NCBI GenBank assembly: GCA_037157565.1
Contig: JAZHRO010000073.1
Location: forward strand, 14,638,501-14,702,500
DNA length: 64,000 nucleotides
Origin: Thalassia testudinum
Taxonomy: Eukaryota > Streptophyta > Magnoliopsida > Alismatales > Hydrocharitaceae
Direction: 5' to 3'
Shown: piece by piece, positions 1 to 10,255 of the stretch
How positions within the stretch are numbered: the stretch's first letter is position 1
Layout: each line of letters opens with the position of its first letter
Position numbers and translations under genes: made by a program
The notes under the pieces: generated by a model
Seen by the model: the letters and a program-made list of their open reading frames with translations, nothing else
The model's database searches: none
What the model was told of the DNA's origin: nothing

Positions 1-2025
1 GCGAGGAGTGCAGGTCAGTCGAGTCGGGTCGGGTCGGTTCGGGTCAGGTCCGCGGGGCGTGAGCGCGGACGAGACCAGGTAACCGGGCGGGTGAAGGGGA
101 CCTCACCCCGTGTACTGAGGCAGTAAGGCTACTGCACTTTTGCATCTTATGTCGCTGCGGCTCTTCAGGCGTTTCCGAGGTGGGACTAAACGGCCCACCT
201 CAATTGCGCGCCTGCAGCGGGGAATTCAGCAGGAGATGGCGGCGTCACGCGAAGCTTTCTGGCTTAGCTGCGAACCTGGTGTTTTGCCAAAACTCCTCGC
301 AAGGCCTGGGAGTGAATCTGGGCTTGGCGCTGAGCGTGGCGCGCCTGTAGCTGCAGGCGGAAGCAGTTCCTCCTGCGCGTCAATGGCGGCGGAGGTCGGG
401 TGGCCTGTTCACAAGAAAACGGACTCTCGGCCTAATCAGAGAGTGCCAGGAGCTTCGCCAGGGTGCGGCGAAGCTCGTGTGGGTGGTGGCGAGGCGCGGG
501 GCGGCGTGCGAGGGCTGCCCTAGGTCGGACTGTGGGTCGGAGGATGGGTCTGTTCGGTGGAGTTGCAGAGGGTGATGTGGGGGAAGTGGTAGGGCGGAGA
601 TTGATCAGGGTGAGGAGGCGGAGGTCCTGCGGTGGTTGGCGAGCCGTGTGGGTCGCTGAGGTGATGGGAGCGGCTCGCCGGAGGGTGGTCGGAGACGAAG
701 GGGGTGAAGGTGGTCAGGGTCGGTCGAGGGCTTAAGTGAATAAATTGAAAGCGGGGAAAGAAAGAGGAGAAGAAGGGGAGTGGCTCTAGCTTACTTGCAG
801 GGACGAAAGGGGAGGAACAGGGCGACAGTCGTATCGACTGTCGCCGGAGAAGACGATGCTCAGGGAAAGGGGCGGCGGCGAGCAGAGAGCCGGAGAGGCG
901 CCAGCTGGGTGCGGCGTGGCGCGGGAAGAGCAGGGGAGGAAGTCTCTGCTGCTGGTATTGCGGCAGAGCGAAGAGGTGGAGGGGGAGGAAACTGCCGGAG
1001 CTGGTGAGCGTCTGCCGGAGGAAGAAGAGAAGAAAGTTGGGGATTTTCTCCGTCAGATCCAGGCTGCCCTGGTCGGTGGAGCAGCGGGGGGTATTTATAG
1101 GGATCAAACAGGGAGGAAGGCGGAGGGAGACGACGTGTCTCCCTCGCCGGAGGATGGTCGGAAACAAGAACCCATACCGTCCGTGCGTTCGCACGGCCGG
1201 TATGGTGGGCTACAACGACCAGGGGGTGTCCCTGCGACGGCTGACGACGCAGGGCACCCCCGGTTTACTTGCTAGGTCCCCCACCTCACCCTGCGCGGCG
1301 CCATGCTCCGCGCAAGGTCGCCGGAGCATGGTGCTGGCAGGTTTTTGCAGGAGGGACCTGATTGCAAAGAACGAAGGAGAGTTAGGGGCCACAATGCGAG
1401 GGTTCAAAAGTTGAGGACCAAAGAGTAAATATATGAGGACCAAAGTGTAAAGTCGGTCAAGGAGGTTTCTTCTTAGGCTCAAGTTTTTATACATGACTAA
1501 TTAGGACCTAAGGAATCTGATGGTGAATTTCATTTTCATATTAAACCTTGTTTGACTGGTCAATTTGCGCAAAAACCCAAATTAAGTTATTAATTGGGCA
1601 TGGTTCTCAATGTAGGTCAAAATGGGTTCTAAAGGCCAAATTGAAGGTTCTAAACCCTAGAGATTATTTTTCTATGAATTTTAGAGGGTTTATTCTATTT
1701 TTACTTTGCCTCGAACCTTGTGAATTGAAGTGGGTTGTTTTAGGGTTACAGATTTATCATTTAGTTTCTTGGAATTGCTGTAGCCCTTGCTAGATCATCT
1801 CATCCCACTTTTATTCTTATTAAGCTGCTTTGACCTATGTTTGGGCCCTGAATTACCCTGTATGCAGATTATACTGGTAAAATTGCACTTTTACCCCTTA
1901 TGACTTGTTTCCTTCTCAAACTCAGAATTCTCTGAGTTAAGCCTTTCCTTGAGATATGTAGGAGCTTTCATCCTTTGTATTAGGTCAAAATGAGCTAGTT
2001 ATGGCTCATGATGAGGTTCTCATCA
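1..2025 (-). mobile_element. Athila-type LTR (family b), truncated by window edge
   Basis: Read on the minus strand, this segment matches the 5' LTR of element D (46398 onward) from its first base TGATGAG. Both copies share the start, the 'AAGCTCCTACAT' stretch and the GC-rich U5 part near positions 1-130. The right edge is sharp: at 2026 the sequence switches to the LTR of element 1. No PPT lies next to its start, so it is a 5' LTR or a solo LTR, with the rest to the left of the window. The target duplication is probably CTCTG at 2026-2030, but the other copy is out of view. Small GC-rich reading frames inside it are not shared with the sister LTRs and are not called as genes. Confidence 0.8.
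1091..1099 (-). promoter_or_regulatory. TATA box of LTR b copy
   Basis: On the minus strand this reads CTATAAATA, followed by a GC-rich leader. It sits at the same place as CTATAAAAGG in element D's LTR (47334-47343). The position fits the core promoter between U3 and R. It is inferred from sequence and position only. Confidence 0.55.
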
Positions 2026-2301
2026 CTCTGCATTGCGGAAAATATCCTATAGTTTCTCATAATTGCCATTTCAGCATTGTTTCTTACTTAAACCTTAATC
2101 TAAAGGCAATCTTGGCTTGGTTCTTGTCCAAATTGAGTTCGAACAAACATTTTTAAGTGGCGCGAATTTTAATATGTTATTGCCTCCCTGTGGATACGAC
2201 CCGCTCCTCTGCGAGTGGTTATTTCTTGTTAAAAATTGATTAGTCGATTTTTCCACCACATTAAACTACAAATGACTTTAAAGCGAAAGATCGACCAGTC
2301 A
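2026..2301 (+). repeat. 3' portion of the 5' LTR of element 1
   Basis: This matches 8160-8434 with few differences and ends in CCAGTCA, two bases before the PBS. The upstream part of this LTR lies beyond the inserted LTR b copy and outside the window. Confidence 0.85.
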
Positions 2302-2303
2302 AA

Positions 2304-2321
2304 TGGCGCCGTTGCTGGGGA
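2304..2321 (+). promoter_or_regulatory. Primer-binding site (tRNA-Asp) of element 1
   Basis: The sequence TGGCGCCGTTGCTGGGGA is complementary to the 3' end of plant tRNA-Asp with one mismatch. It lies two bases after the LTR end, where reverse transcription of the minus strand would start. A tRNA-Asp PBS is typical of Athila elements. Confidence 0.9.
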
Positions 2322-3563
2322 GGCAACAGACGCAATAATTTCGCCTAATTTTATTTTGATTATTTGTCAATTGTATAGAGATTTGACCATTCATTATTTT
2401 CTTTTCTGTGCGAGAAAATTTATGCAAGAATCAGCCAGTGTGAGAGGCGACCCTTGACGTCGCCAGACGAGAATTGGGCGAGCCATTTTTAAACGGAGCA
2501 GAAGGACAAGGATGCGACAGACACCATTTAGTCATTAGTTAAATTAGAATAGAATTAAGATTGTAGACTTAATTTTTCATTACAGTTAGTTTGAAACCCT
2601 TGTTCTGGGGCAAATTTTGAGGGGTTTGTTTCCCGATTTTGTTTTGGGCCCGTGTTGGGTAATTTTTGGGAGCCTGTTCCCTTTTCTTTAGATTTAGGTT
2701 TATTTTTTTTATTATTTCTTTTATTTGCTTGTGCATAAGTAGTTCTAAAAAAAAAATAGAAAAACAAAAAAACGAGCTGCCTGCTAGAAGCTGCCTGCCC
2801 TAGGACGAATCATTTAGGTCTGTATGAGCAGCTTCTAGATTTGCTTTTCTGCATTGCGTGCATTTTTACATCGAAGATCGCTGGAGGCAAGGTATGCATT
2901 CTCTTACTTTGCATCCTATTTTTGATCACGCATTGCATTTGGGATTTAATGCGAAGACCACCTAATCTGTACTGAATAAATCTAACAAGTGGTCACATTT
3001 TTTTAGAAAAAGGACTAATTCAAGGAAGGATATTTTAAAAACCAAGGATTTGATTTTCAAACTTGGCGTGCGATTCAAAGTTCAAAATCTTTTACGGTGT
3101 ATGCACACTTTTTTCACTTGCACCACGGCACGCTTCTAGACACTCCTTAGGTTTAGAAATACTAGGATAAGAGCCCTCCTTTCGTTGGATTCTGAAGTGT
3201 TCGGAACTTGAGATCAAAGGTTTTGTAAATCCAAGAGGGGGATACCCTGTCACGGATTTTTGGGGGTAGTTGAGGAGCACCGAGAAAGCACAGCTTCAAA
3301 GGAAGGCTTAGGCCTACTTGCATCCCTCAATCTTCCGTCTTTGGATTTACTTGACCATTTGAGATTTGGGGAAGAACACCTAAGCTCCAACTAGGTCTTC
3401 TTAGGCGAACCGTAGGTTGGCAATAGGCGCGTAAATTGACTGAACAAATTGTATTGTCACCTGCAATCTGACTTAAAATCAAAAGCCTAAATTGGGAAAG
3501 ACCTAAAAGGTCCTTTTTGAATTGTGTCTTGCTTGGGGAATTCTGATTGAAGTGTGAGTTAGA
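2322..3563 (+). other. Leader of element 1
   Basis: This noncoding stretch lies between the PBS and the broken reading frame. It starts with GGCAACAGA, which also follows the PBS of B and F. The rest is AT-rich and has no reading frame worth calling. In other Athila elements the same place is an untranslated leader that may hold packaging signals; nothing here proves that function. Confidence 0.6.
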
Positions 3564-5384
3564 ATGGACCACATTGATTTTCATCCTTTCACATCTTACC
3601 CACACCCTCACCCCCACTCTGCATCCTTCGATCCCAGACGTCGAGATGGTCCATTCCTTGATGGACAAAATGACAATCATTGGGATCCGTTTTACTCCTA
3701 TTATAGGAGTATTGGCCTAGTTAAGCCCCAAATTAGTGAGCAGAACTCAGGAGCGGGATTTGCTTTGCCCAATATCCCACATACCAAAGAAATACCCAAC
3801 CCACCCTCCCTGAAAACTTATAATGGTTGGACAAACACTCCTGGGTACTATAAGCCTGAGCCTGACTTCTCTTATGATAGAAATGACCTCTCCTCTTTGA
3901 AGATGGAAATATAGAAAATGCAAAATGAAATGAGTGAATTGTTAGGAGAATCTTTGAGAGCAGGCCAACAAGAAAGAGATGAAATTAGCCACCCAATTTA
4001 CCCCATTGACGATGACGTACACCCCTCTACAATAGATGCATCTCTCGTGGGAAAGCTACACTTTAAGTTGGAGGGAAATTCTGGGGAGAATAGCTACTTT
4101 TCGAGGATCGATTTCGAAACCTCCCCATTAGATGACACTTCCTTGAGAGATCTACACTTTAGGTAGGAGGAAAATACACATGACAGTAGCTATGCATTGG
4201 ATGAAGAAAGGTGGCAACCTGAGGAAGATGATGATAAGGTTGAGTATCCACCTGAATTATATTGGAGTCAAAAGAAGGGAATGATGGTACCATTGGAAGA
4301 CCTCGACCCAGATGATAGTATTTTCGTGACATTTGATGAAGTGGGTCAAAGTCAAGTTGTTAATCCTACCCTCCCTTCTGATCATGATATGGAACTCAAA
4401 CCCACCCTTAGGGAACCTAACCCTAAAGAAATTGACCTATCTGAGGAGTCTGATGTTACCAGTGTAAACCATTTACCTCAGATAGAGCACCCTAGGGGAT
4501 CTGCTGAGATATTAAATGATTCTAGACCTCGGATACATGATGAATTGTGTGATGAGGAGGAAGACGAATTATATGAGGAACCTACATTCAAGATTTGGAG
4601 TGACACTAAGGGTGATTATGTCTTATTTGAAGAGTTAGCCCCTGAGGATGTCACAAATTTGACCAAATTAGGTTTCCTTAACACACCCATTGATGATATT
4701 TCTCCTCATGATAAAATGATGGAAAATTTGGAAGCAATTTCTAAGATTTATGTGGATTCACATATAAACTCCGGGGAAGATTTGAGTAAAGAACAAAAAC
4801 CCGGGGATGACATTGATAGGATAATCCCTAGATCTGTTGCTTCCAACCTGCCTTCATTCACTTTGAAGTCACCCTCTGATTCGCTTATATCTGAAAGTGA
4901 AATTGTGACTCCTGATGAAGTGTAGGAAGATCCATGTGATGGTACAAGGAATGCTAGGGATGAAATTGAGGATTTAGAAAGAGTGTTTGGGATGGACACC
5001 AAGCTGATTAAACCCAACCTAGATCTTATGGCCATCCCACAACCTCGTAACTTGGACACCCTAGACGATCCTTGCCTTAGAGAATTGCTCATTTTTTTTC
5101 TGACTAGGGGGCTTAACAAACCAATATTTTCTGTAATGGAGTATCGGGTATGGATTGATGATTTCTTTAGTCAGTCCATTACCCTGGGGGTTTATCTCTA
5201 TACCATTCCTTCCCCATTCTTTTTGGAGGATCCTTGTCATCCTCCCCCTACCCCTTTGGAGGTTATTTTACCTGTTTATCCTTTAGAACCTCTTCTGGTG
5301 ACCTGGGAAGATTTCATTCCCATTTTAGTTGGGCGAGCATTTGCTATCGGGATTCATCATCAGCTCACCAACATCCTAGGTTAA
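3564..5384 (+). pseudogene. Broken reading frame of unknown function in element 1
   Basis: One frame stays open from the ATG at 3564 to 5384 except for three stop codons near 3912, 4164 and 4923, giving about 600 codons. A random frame of this length would hold far more stops, so this is a decayed gene. The N-terminus is rich in His and Pro. The middle is very acidic, with repeated Asp/Glu runs around 4540-4660. The C-terminus (about 5000-5384) is hydrophobic and rich in Leu, Pro and Phe. A short part near 3830-3870, with Trp-Thr-Asn-Thr-Pro-Gly, faintly recalls the 'YNPGWRNHPNF' stretch at the end of Athila gag. I see no retroviral protease, RT or integrase motif, no zinc knuckle and no clear signal peptide. 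The function is unknown; it could be a diverged gag, an env-like remnant or captured host coding sequence. Its neighbours are the leader upstream and the internal PPT-like site 120 bp downstream. Confidence 0.6.
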
Positions 5385-5503
5385 CTATTTTCTAGGCCAA
5401 CTTTGCTTTGCTCATTTTTAGGGCCTATTTCTGCAATTCTTGAACCTGATTTGCAGGTTCTTCGGCTATTCAGCCCAGCTCTGACCCAGGTAATATCCTT
5501 CTA

Positions 5504-5540
5504 TGCAATGAGGACATTGCAGATTTTAGGCATGGGGGGT
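5504..5540 (+). promoter_or_regulatory. Internal PPT-like site with small hairpin (element 1)
   Basis: TGCAATG-AGGA-CATTGCA forms a perfect 7-bp stem with an AGGA loop. Eight bases later comes GCATGGGGGG. The same order, ATGAGGACAT then a purine run, is found in B (22431-22470), C (39109-39143) and D (56022-56056). It resembles the LTR-side PPT, so it could serve as a second plus-strand primer; that role is inferred. Confidence 0.55.
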
Positions 5541-6124
5541 GTACTTCGGGATATACATAGCAAAATTGCATACATTTGTACACATAAAAAAGAAAAAAAA
5601 AGGTTTTGAGCTTAACTGGCTAAATCTTGCAGTCTTAAGCAAATCAGAACTCTAGGGTAGACTAAGTTAATTCTAGGGTCAAACCTTAGAAGCTAAATGA
5701 GCTACTAGCTTAGACCTTTAGGGTCATTTGTGGACTTAAAAACTTAAGTAGGAGTTAAATTGCAGACCATTCCTCAAGAGGTTGAGGAAGGGAAGCTAGG
5801 GTTTGAGTTAAAAGGTGGGGTAGTACTTGGAGTCTTATTCTACCTTTTGGTTTACGGGTCTTTGTAACCCAAGCATCCAAATTTCACACACTTGGTCTGG
5901 TAATCAACTTAATTTTTGTCTTTCTGAAAAGAGATTTGGTTCTCTTAATTTTGACTTAAGAGAGGCTTGAAAACACATTTTGATTGGAAGAGTTCCCGCC
6001 GCAGGAGAGGTCGAGCATATACTCACCTTGAGGATGCGATGATAACATATTACCTCCTCGGCACTTGTCTCTTAGGATATCCATCCTACTGGGGGCATGT
6101 AAGCGCATTGCGCGGTTCAGGTAC

Positions 6125-6271
6125 CATGGGCGGCCCTATCTCGAAGTGCCGATTGCCATAGGCCTGAATTCGCTTAAGAAATCCATGGGCGATACTATCT
6201 CAAAGTGTCGATTGCCAGGAGTTCTTGGGGTCGTTATGGGCGGTGCTATCTCGAAGCATCGAAAGCCAGGC
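6125..6271 (+). repeat. Three-copy short tandem repeat in element 1
   Basis: Three related units of about 35 bp start near 6125, 6185 and 6237. Each has an ATGGGCG core, then CTATCTC(A/G)AAG and a GCCA end. The spacing is about 60 and 52 bp. The units are imperfect and lie in the 3' untranslated region. I see no equivalent in B, C or D. Confidence 0.7.
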
Positions 6272-6635
6272 ACCCTTCGAGGTATGGTAATGGGGACAAT
6301 GAATCCGACACAGACCGTGTTGATAGCTGATCTGAGGTTAGACTTAGAAGAATCAAAAAAAAAAAAAAAGGTATATATAAAAAAAAAAAAAAATCCTTTA
6401 ACTCAAATAGCTCAGACCAATGCACAGGCACGGATGCTTTAATCTCAGGGATCAATAAACTTTAGGGTAGAGTCAGAAATCAGGGAAACTTGTGCCTGCA
6501 ACTCGTCTTTAGCCGACCTAGTCTGTAACTTAGCAACTACTTAGGAACCTTGGGTCTAGAGCTTGAACTTAATATGCTTCTGAAGGAGGACTAAGTGAGT
6601 TGACTAGTCTACTTAGAGTGCTAGGTTTCGCTTAA

Positions 6636-6670
6636 TTTTGCTAGGGACTAGCAAAAACTAGGCATGGGGG
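6636..6670 (+). promoter_or_regulatory. Hairpin plus polypurine tract of element 1
   Basis: TTTTGCTAG-GGA-CTAGCAAAA (6636-6656) is a perfect 9-bp stem with a GGA loop. After four bases comes GGCATGGGGG (6661-6670), and the 3' LTR starts a few bases later with TGATTAG. The purine run is the expected primer for plus-strand DNA. The same hairpin, at almost the same spacing, sits before the PPT of B, C and G. Confidence 0.8.
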
Positions 6671-6674
6671 TATT

Positions 6675-8434
6675 TGATTAGCCCATAGTTGTGGGCTATT
6701 TAAGTATTTAATTGCCTACACATTAGGTTAATTCTAACATTTATTTAGTATAAATTAGGATGTAAATAGATTAATTCATAGTTTTAATTTAATTACATAA
6801 TCCATGCATTGCATTCATACTTTAAGTACATTTAGAATTAGTTTAGAATGGCATTTATCTAATTAGATAACCAATTAGGTACATTTTTTTCATTAACATA
6901 GAAGTTGAGGGTCTGTACATAAATAACCCTAATATTTTAACATTATTTTCTTTATTCTTCTTTCAGAACGGCTGGCTGCCGCTCCAACGCTCGGCTGCTG
7001 CAGTGAAGAAGCCATTCAAGGGGGAGCGGATGTGGTGGATCTGGTCGGGCGGCTCATTTAAAACTTGTGCAGGCCACTACAAAAGGAGGAGGGAGGCAGC
7101 CGAGCTCGGGAGGCCTCCGCCACCGACCCACCACTGTGCAGAGAGAACCTGTCTCTTCCACTCCACACCGCCGGCCTCTACTGTGGCGATGAGTCTCCAT
7201 CACCGTGGGCATGTGGTGTGACAAGCCACACTGCCATCCGGAGCTCGCCGCATCACCGTGAGCACCTTAGCGTGCATCATCCTCGCCGTCATCACCGACA
7301 ACCATCACTGAGCTACTGATTCAGCCGCCCTCTTAGTAACTTAAGACGTCTGGGGAATTTCCCAGAGGTCTGAAGTTACCCGCTCACCTCCACCCACTCA
7401 CCTGCGTACCCATCTGAAGTCCACCCGCAACCGCTCTCCACGCAGTGCCCTCTTTCCGCACCTACAGAGTCACCCGCAGCATCCTCCAACAACGCCTGCT
7501 GATCAGCCCATGCCACCTTCCCCGCGCCCATCAGCCTGCAGCACACCCGCGCCCACCATCAGCCTTTGCCAACCACGCACGCCCTCCTCAGCCCGCTGCG
7601 CTCTCCTCCAGCGCTTGCAGAACCGCACGCAGCTGCAGAACGCCAACCACTCTTCCCGCGCGCTCTCCACCAGCAGCAGCCACGCCCGCGCCTGTAGCTT
7701 GCACACCCGCTCCCGCGCCTGCAGCACCCTCCGCCCGCGCTTGCAGAACCGCCTGCAGCGCCCTCTTCCCCACGCCTGCAATCCAACGCTCACCACGCCT
7801 GAGCTCCCGTGCCCACGCCAGCCGCAGCAGCGCCCACGCCAGCAGCAGCAGCCACCCCTGCAGCAGTAGCGTCCGGCAGACTTCACGCCAACAGGCCGCA
7901 CCCGCTCAACCGCCTGCAGCCGCCACCAGCAGCACCTCCGCCGGAGCTCGTCCGCCCACCTCTGGCCGCCGCGCGACTCGCCGCCACCACCGATTCGAAG
8001 CTCTTGGTCCAAGGGACCTCCTCCGAGCTTCCCTCGCCCAGCGATCGGCTCCTCGTCGAGCAAGACAACGGGGAAAAATTCCCCTGTTTGGCTACAGTAA
8101 ACCGTCAATTAAAATTTACATTTTCTGCCATTGCCACATTTTAATAATATTTTATTGAATCTGCATTGCGGAAAATATCCTATAGTTTCTCATAATTGCC
8201 ATTTCAGCATTGTTTCTTACTTAAACCTTAATCTAAAGGCAATCTTGGCTTGGTTCTTGTCCAAATTGACTATGAACAAACATTTTTAAGTGGCGCAAAT
8301 TTTAATACGTTATTGCCTCCCTGTGGATACGAGCCGCTCCTCTACGAGTGGTTATTTCTTGTTAAAAATTGATTAGTTGATTTTTCCACCACATTAAACT
8401 ACAAACGACTTTAAAGCGAAAGATCAACCAGTCA
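6675..8434 (+). repeat. 3' LTR of element 1
   Basis: It begins TGATTAG after the PPT and ends AGTCA, and is 1760 bp long. Its last 275 bp match the partial 5' LTR. The first third is AT-rich (U3). The stretch 7000-8060 is GC-rich and full of CAG/GCC-type low complexity; it creates long but meaningless Pro/Ser/Ala-rich reading frames on both strands. Confidence 0.85.
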
Positions 8435-9423
8435 CTACTCCCCTAGCTAGACATCATATTGACTAGTATAAGTAGGTTAATCGTGAATAATCTCAATCTG
8501 GATCCCGACGAGTGAATGAATCCTTAGGGCCAACGCTTAATTGATTTTAGTTAGGCTTGGGAAATTGGTGCTCTGGAATGTGATAGGCCCTTAATGGGTT
8601 GTGCCCTTAATGATTTGTTTGAGAATGTGTGAATGTGCACAACCAAGAGGTTTTCAAGCAAGATTATTAATGATGAGGTGAGTTTTAGGGTTCGAATCTT
8701 GCTTAATAGATTTTAGGATTCAAATATTAGGTGTTTTCAACCAAATTTTGAGAGGCAAACTAATCTTGTTTTTGAAAGCACGTGTTCAAGTATTTTCTTT
8801 TAGAAATCAAGAACAATATGAGTGCCTGGCTTGACCTAGTTATTGAATCTTATGGGGCAACTAGAAAATGAACCTCTTTTAGATTAGGCAGTGCGGCCTA
8901 AACAATTCAATCAATCAGCTCAAATGCACCACTGGTTAAGGCACACAAAAAGGTGATTAACCTAATATGATTTCTACTCTTTTATGTATTGAATTTGAGT
9001 ACCAGGTCCACAGGTTGGAAGCTCGATTGAGTAGATGAAAATCAAGTCTGATTTTGTGCCTCAAATGTGGGTGTATGAAGTGTGTATATTGATTCATCCC
9101 ACAGAAAGTATCTTTTTTTTTGTTTTTTTTTTTTAAATGCGGGGATGAGGTGGATGAAAGTGGAAAACAAGACAAACAATTCTATCCTAAGGTTTATGCA
9201 AACACCTAAGTTGATTAGGTATTGGTTATGAGTGTAACGAAATGAACTAGTGGGGGGAAATGTGGGGGACACTTACAGAGTACTCTACCCGCACTTTACT
9301 CTAGTCTACCGCACTTGGATCTCCATGCTAGGGTACCTGCAAGATAGTAGATCAAAGACAAGTGGGGTTAGGGCTATGTAAATACAAAGAAGTGCAATAA
9401 ACAATAAAGTAAATTCTGTTGCC
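8435..9423 (-). other. Leader of element F (minus strand), cut by element 1
   Basis: This noncoding stretch lies just after F's PBS in minus orientation. It resembles the leader of element B (28360-29340) in several patches, for example the 'caagcaag...gatgaggtg...ttgcttaa' order near 8640-8710. Its left end stops where element 1 begins. The rest of F must lie beyond the window or beyond element 1's left side. A poly-T run near 9113-9134 is present. Confidence 0.5.
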
Positions 9424-9441
9424 TCCCAGACAACGATGCCA
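9424..9441 (-). promoter_or_regulatory. Degenerate tRNA-Asp PBS of element F
   Basis: On the minus strand this reads TGGCATCGTTGTCTGGGA, a mutated tRNA-Asp site, followed by GGCAACAGA as in element 1 and B. It lies three bases after the end of the truncated LTR copy. Confidence 0.75.
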
Positions 9442-9444
9442 AAA

Positions 9445-10194
9445 CGATCGCATGTGTTTCGCGAGTTAGAAATTAGGGTTACAAGTAACTTGTCATCGTA
9501 GTTGCAAAACTCATGGTCAAATAAAATTTATACCGAAACTCCAAGGGAGTCTCAAGTCGAACATAGGGAGGAGACATTTACTTTAAGTGAAAATTGCACT
9601 TCGATTTGTTTCTTTTTGGTATTTTAGGGTTTTGTTATTTTTTTGTATTTTTGTAGGAAGAAAACAAGCAAACAAATCACAAGATAGAGATGGAACAAAT
9701 ATGGTATAGATTTCACTTCAATGTCAGTTACAATCAACTATGAAAGCATAAATAGAGAAGGGCATGAGAGGAAATCTCTAGAATCGACTATTCGGCGATA
9801 CGACGGCGCCTGGTGAAAGCTCGGATGAAGAAGGTGAGGACTGGGACGATGAAGGTGAGATGCAGGAGGACGTTGGGTAGAGGAAAGCTTCGACGTAGCT
9901 CCAGAATGGAGGTGAGAAGACGAAGATGATCTGCTACCAGGATGGAGGTGGGACGATGGCTCCAAAGCGATCTACGGATGGGGATGGGAAGAGGGATGAA
10001 TATTTGGTGAGTCAGAGGTTCGCTACACTAATAGGAGCCTTATGATCTTAAGAACAAGATCTAATGGAGCGTTGGTAGGCTTGCTTGAGCTTGGTAGTAG
10101 GTGGGAGTAGAGTAAGTAGAGATGAAGAGGAATGGAGGGTGTAGGGGTGTTTATATAGTGAAAGGAAGGAGTGAGTCCCATGCACAGGCATTCA
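9445..10194 (-). repeat. Truncated second LTR of element F
   Basis: These 750 bp repeat 10256-11009 along their whole length. On the minus strand the segment runs from TGAATGCC to the LTR end and includes a TATA box (10151-10160). It lacks roughly the first 1 kb of U3 present in the full LTR. Its upstream edge is fused directly to a tRNA-Asp copy rather than to flanking DNA. Confidence 0.85.
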
Positions 10195-10252
10195 GTGAGT
10201 ATTCTTGCCTGTCACGCAGGCGACCCAGGTTTGATCCCTGGCAACGGCACCA
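10195..10252 (+). repeat. 58-nt tRNA-Asp 3' portion with CCA between two LTRs
   Basis: Read on the plus strand, this matches plant tRNA-Asp(GTC) from about position 18 in the D-loop through the anticodon arm, variable loop and T arm to the end, including the CCA tail that plant tRNA genes do not encode. The anticodon loop CTGTCAC is visible at 10209-10215. It lies three bases from the end of the full LTR, exactly where a PBS belongs, but extends 40 bases past the usual 18-base PBS. It is therefore a reverse-transcribed piece of the primer tRNA, not a tRNA gene. The acceptor 5' half and the start of the D arm are missing. Confidence 0.85.
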
Positions 10253-10255
10253 AAA

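Larger units (their letters stand above)
5385..6635 (+). other. 3' untranslated region of element 1
   Basis: This noncoding stretch between the broken reading frame and the PPT hairpin contains the internal PPT-like site, a short tandem repeat at 6125-6271 and two A-rich runs near 6354-6392. Athila elements B and C have a similar stretch of about 1.1-1.2 kb between the internal and LTR-side PPTs. No reading frame here looks real. Confidence 0.6.
2026..8434 (+). mobile_element. Element 1: non-autonomous Athila-related LTR element
   Basis: The element has a partial 5' LTR (2026-2301), a PBS (2304-2321), an internal region without gag, protease, RT or integrase, a PPT (6661-6670) and a full 3' LTR (6675-8434). 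About 275 bp at the end of both LTRs match closely; the start of the 5' LTR is cut off by the LTR inserted at 1-2025. The internal region is only about 4.4 kb and carries one long broken reading frame at 3564-5384. PBS, PPT and PPT hairpin match elements B and C, so its movement probably depended on proteins from such relatives. It appears to be inserted in the leader of element F; CTACT at 8435-8439 is the right-hand candidate target duplication. Confidence 0.8.

Noticed and set aside
520..1194. 224-codon minus-strand frame
   Set aside because: GC-rich LTR DNA; the sister LTR of D has no matching frame by eye.
4983..5384. env-like gene
   Set aside because: The hydrophobic stretch suggested an envelope protein, but no signal peptide, clear transmembrane anchor or cleavage site is visible, and it is in frame with the rest of the unknown frame.
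7445..8158. 237-codon frame and antisense frames of similar length
   Set aside because: GC-rich CAG/GCC low complexity inside the LTR of element 1 opens frames on both strands; no domain is seen.
10195..10252. tRNA-Asp gene
   Set aside because: Only positions 18 onward are present, the acceptor 5' strand is missing and a CCA tail is encoded; it fits a reverse-transcribed primer copy next to an LTR.
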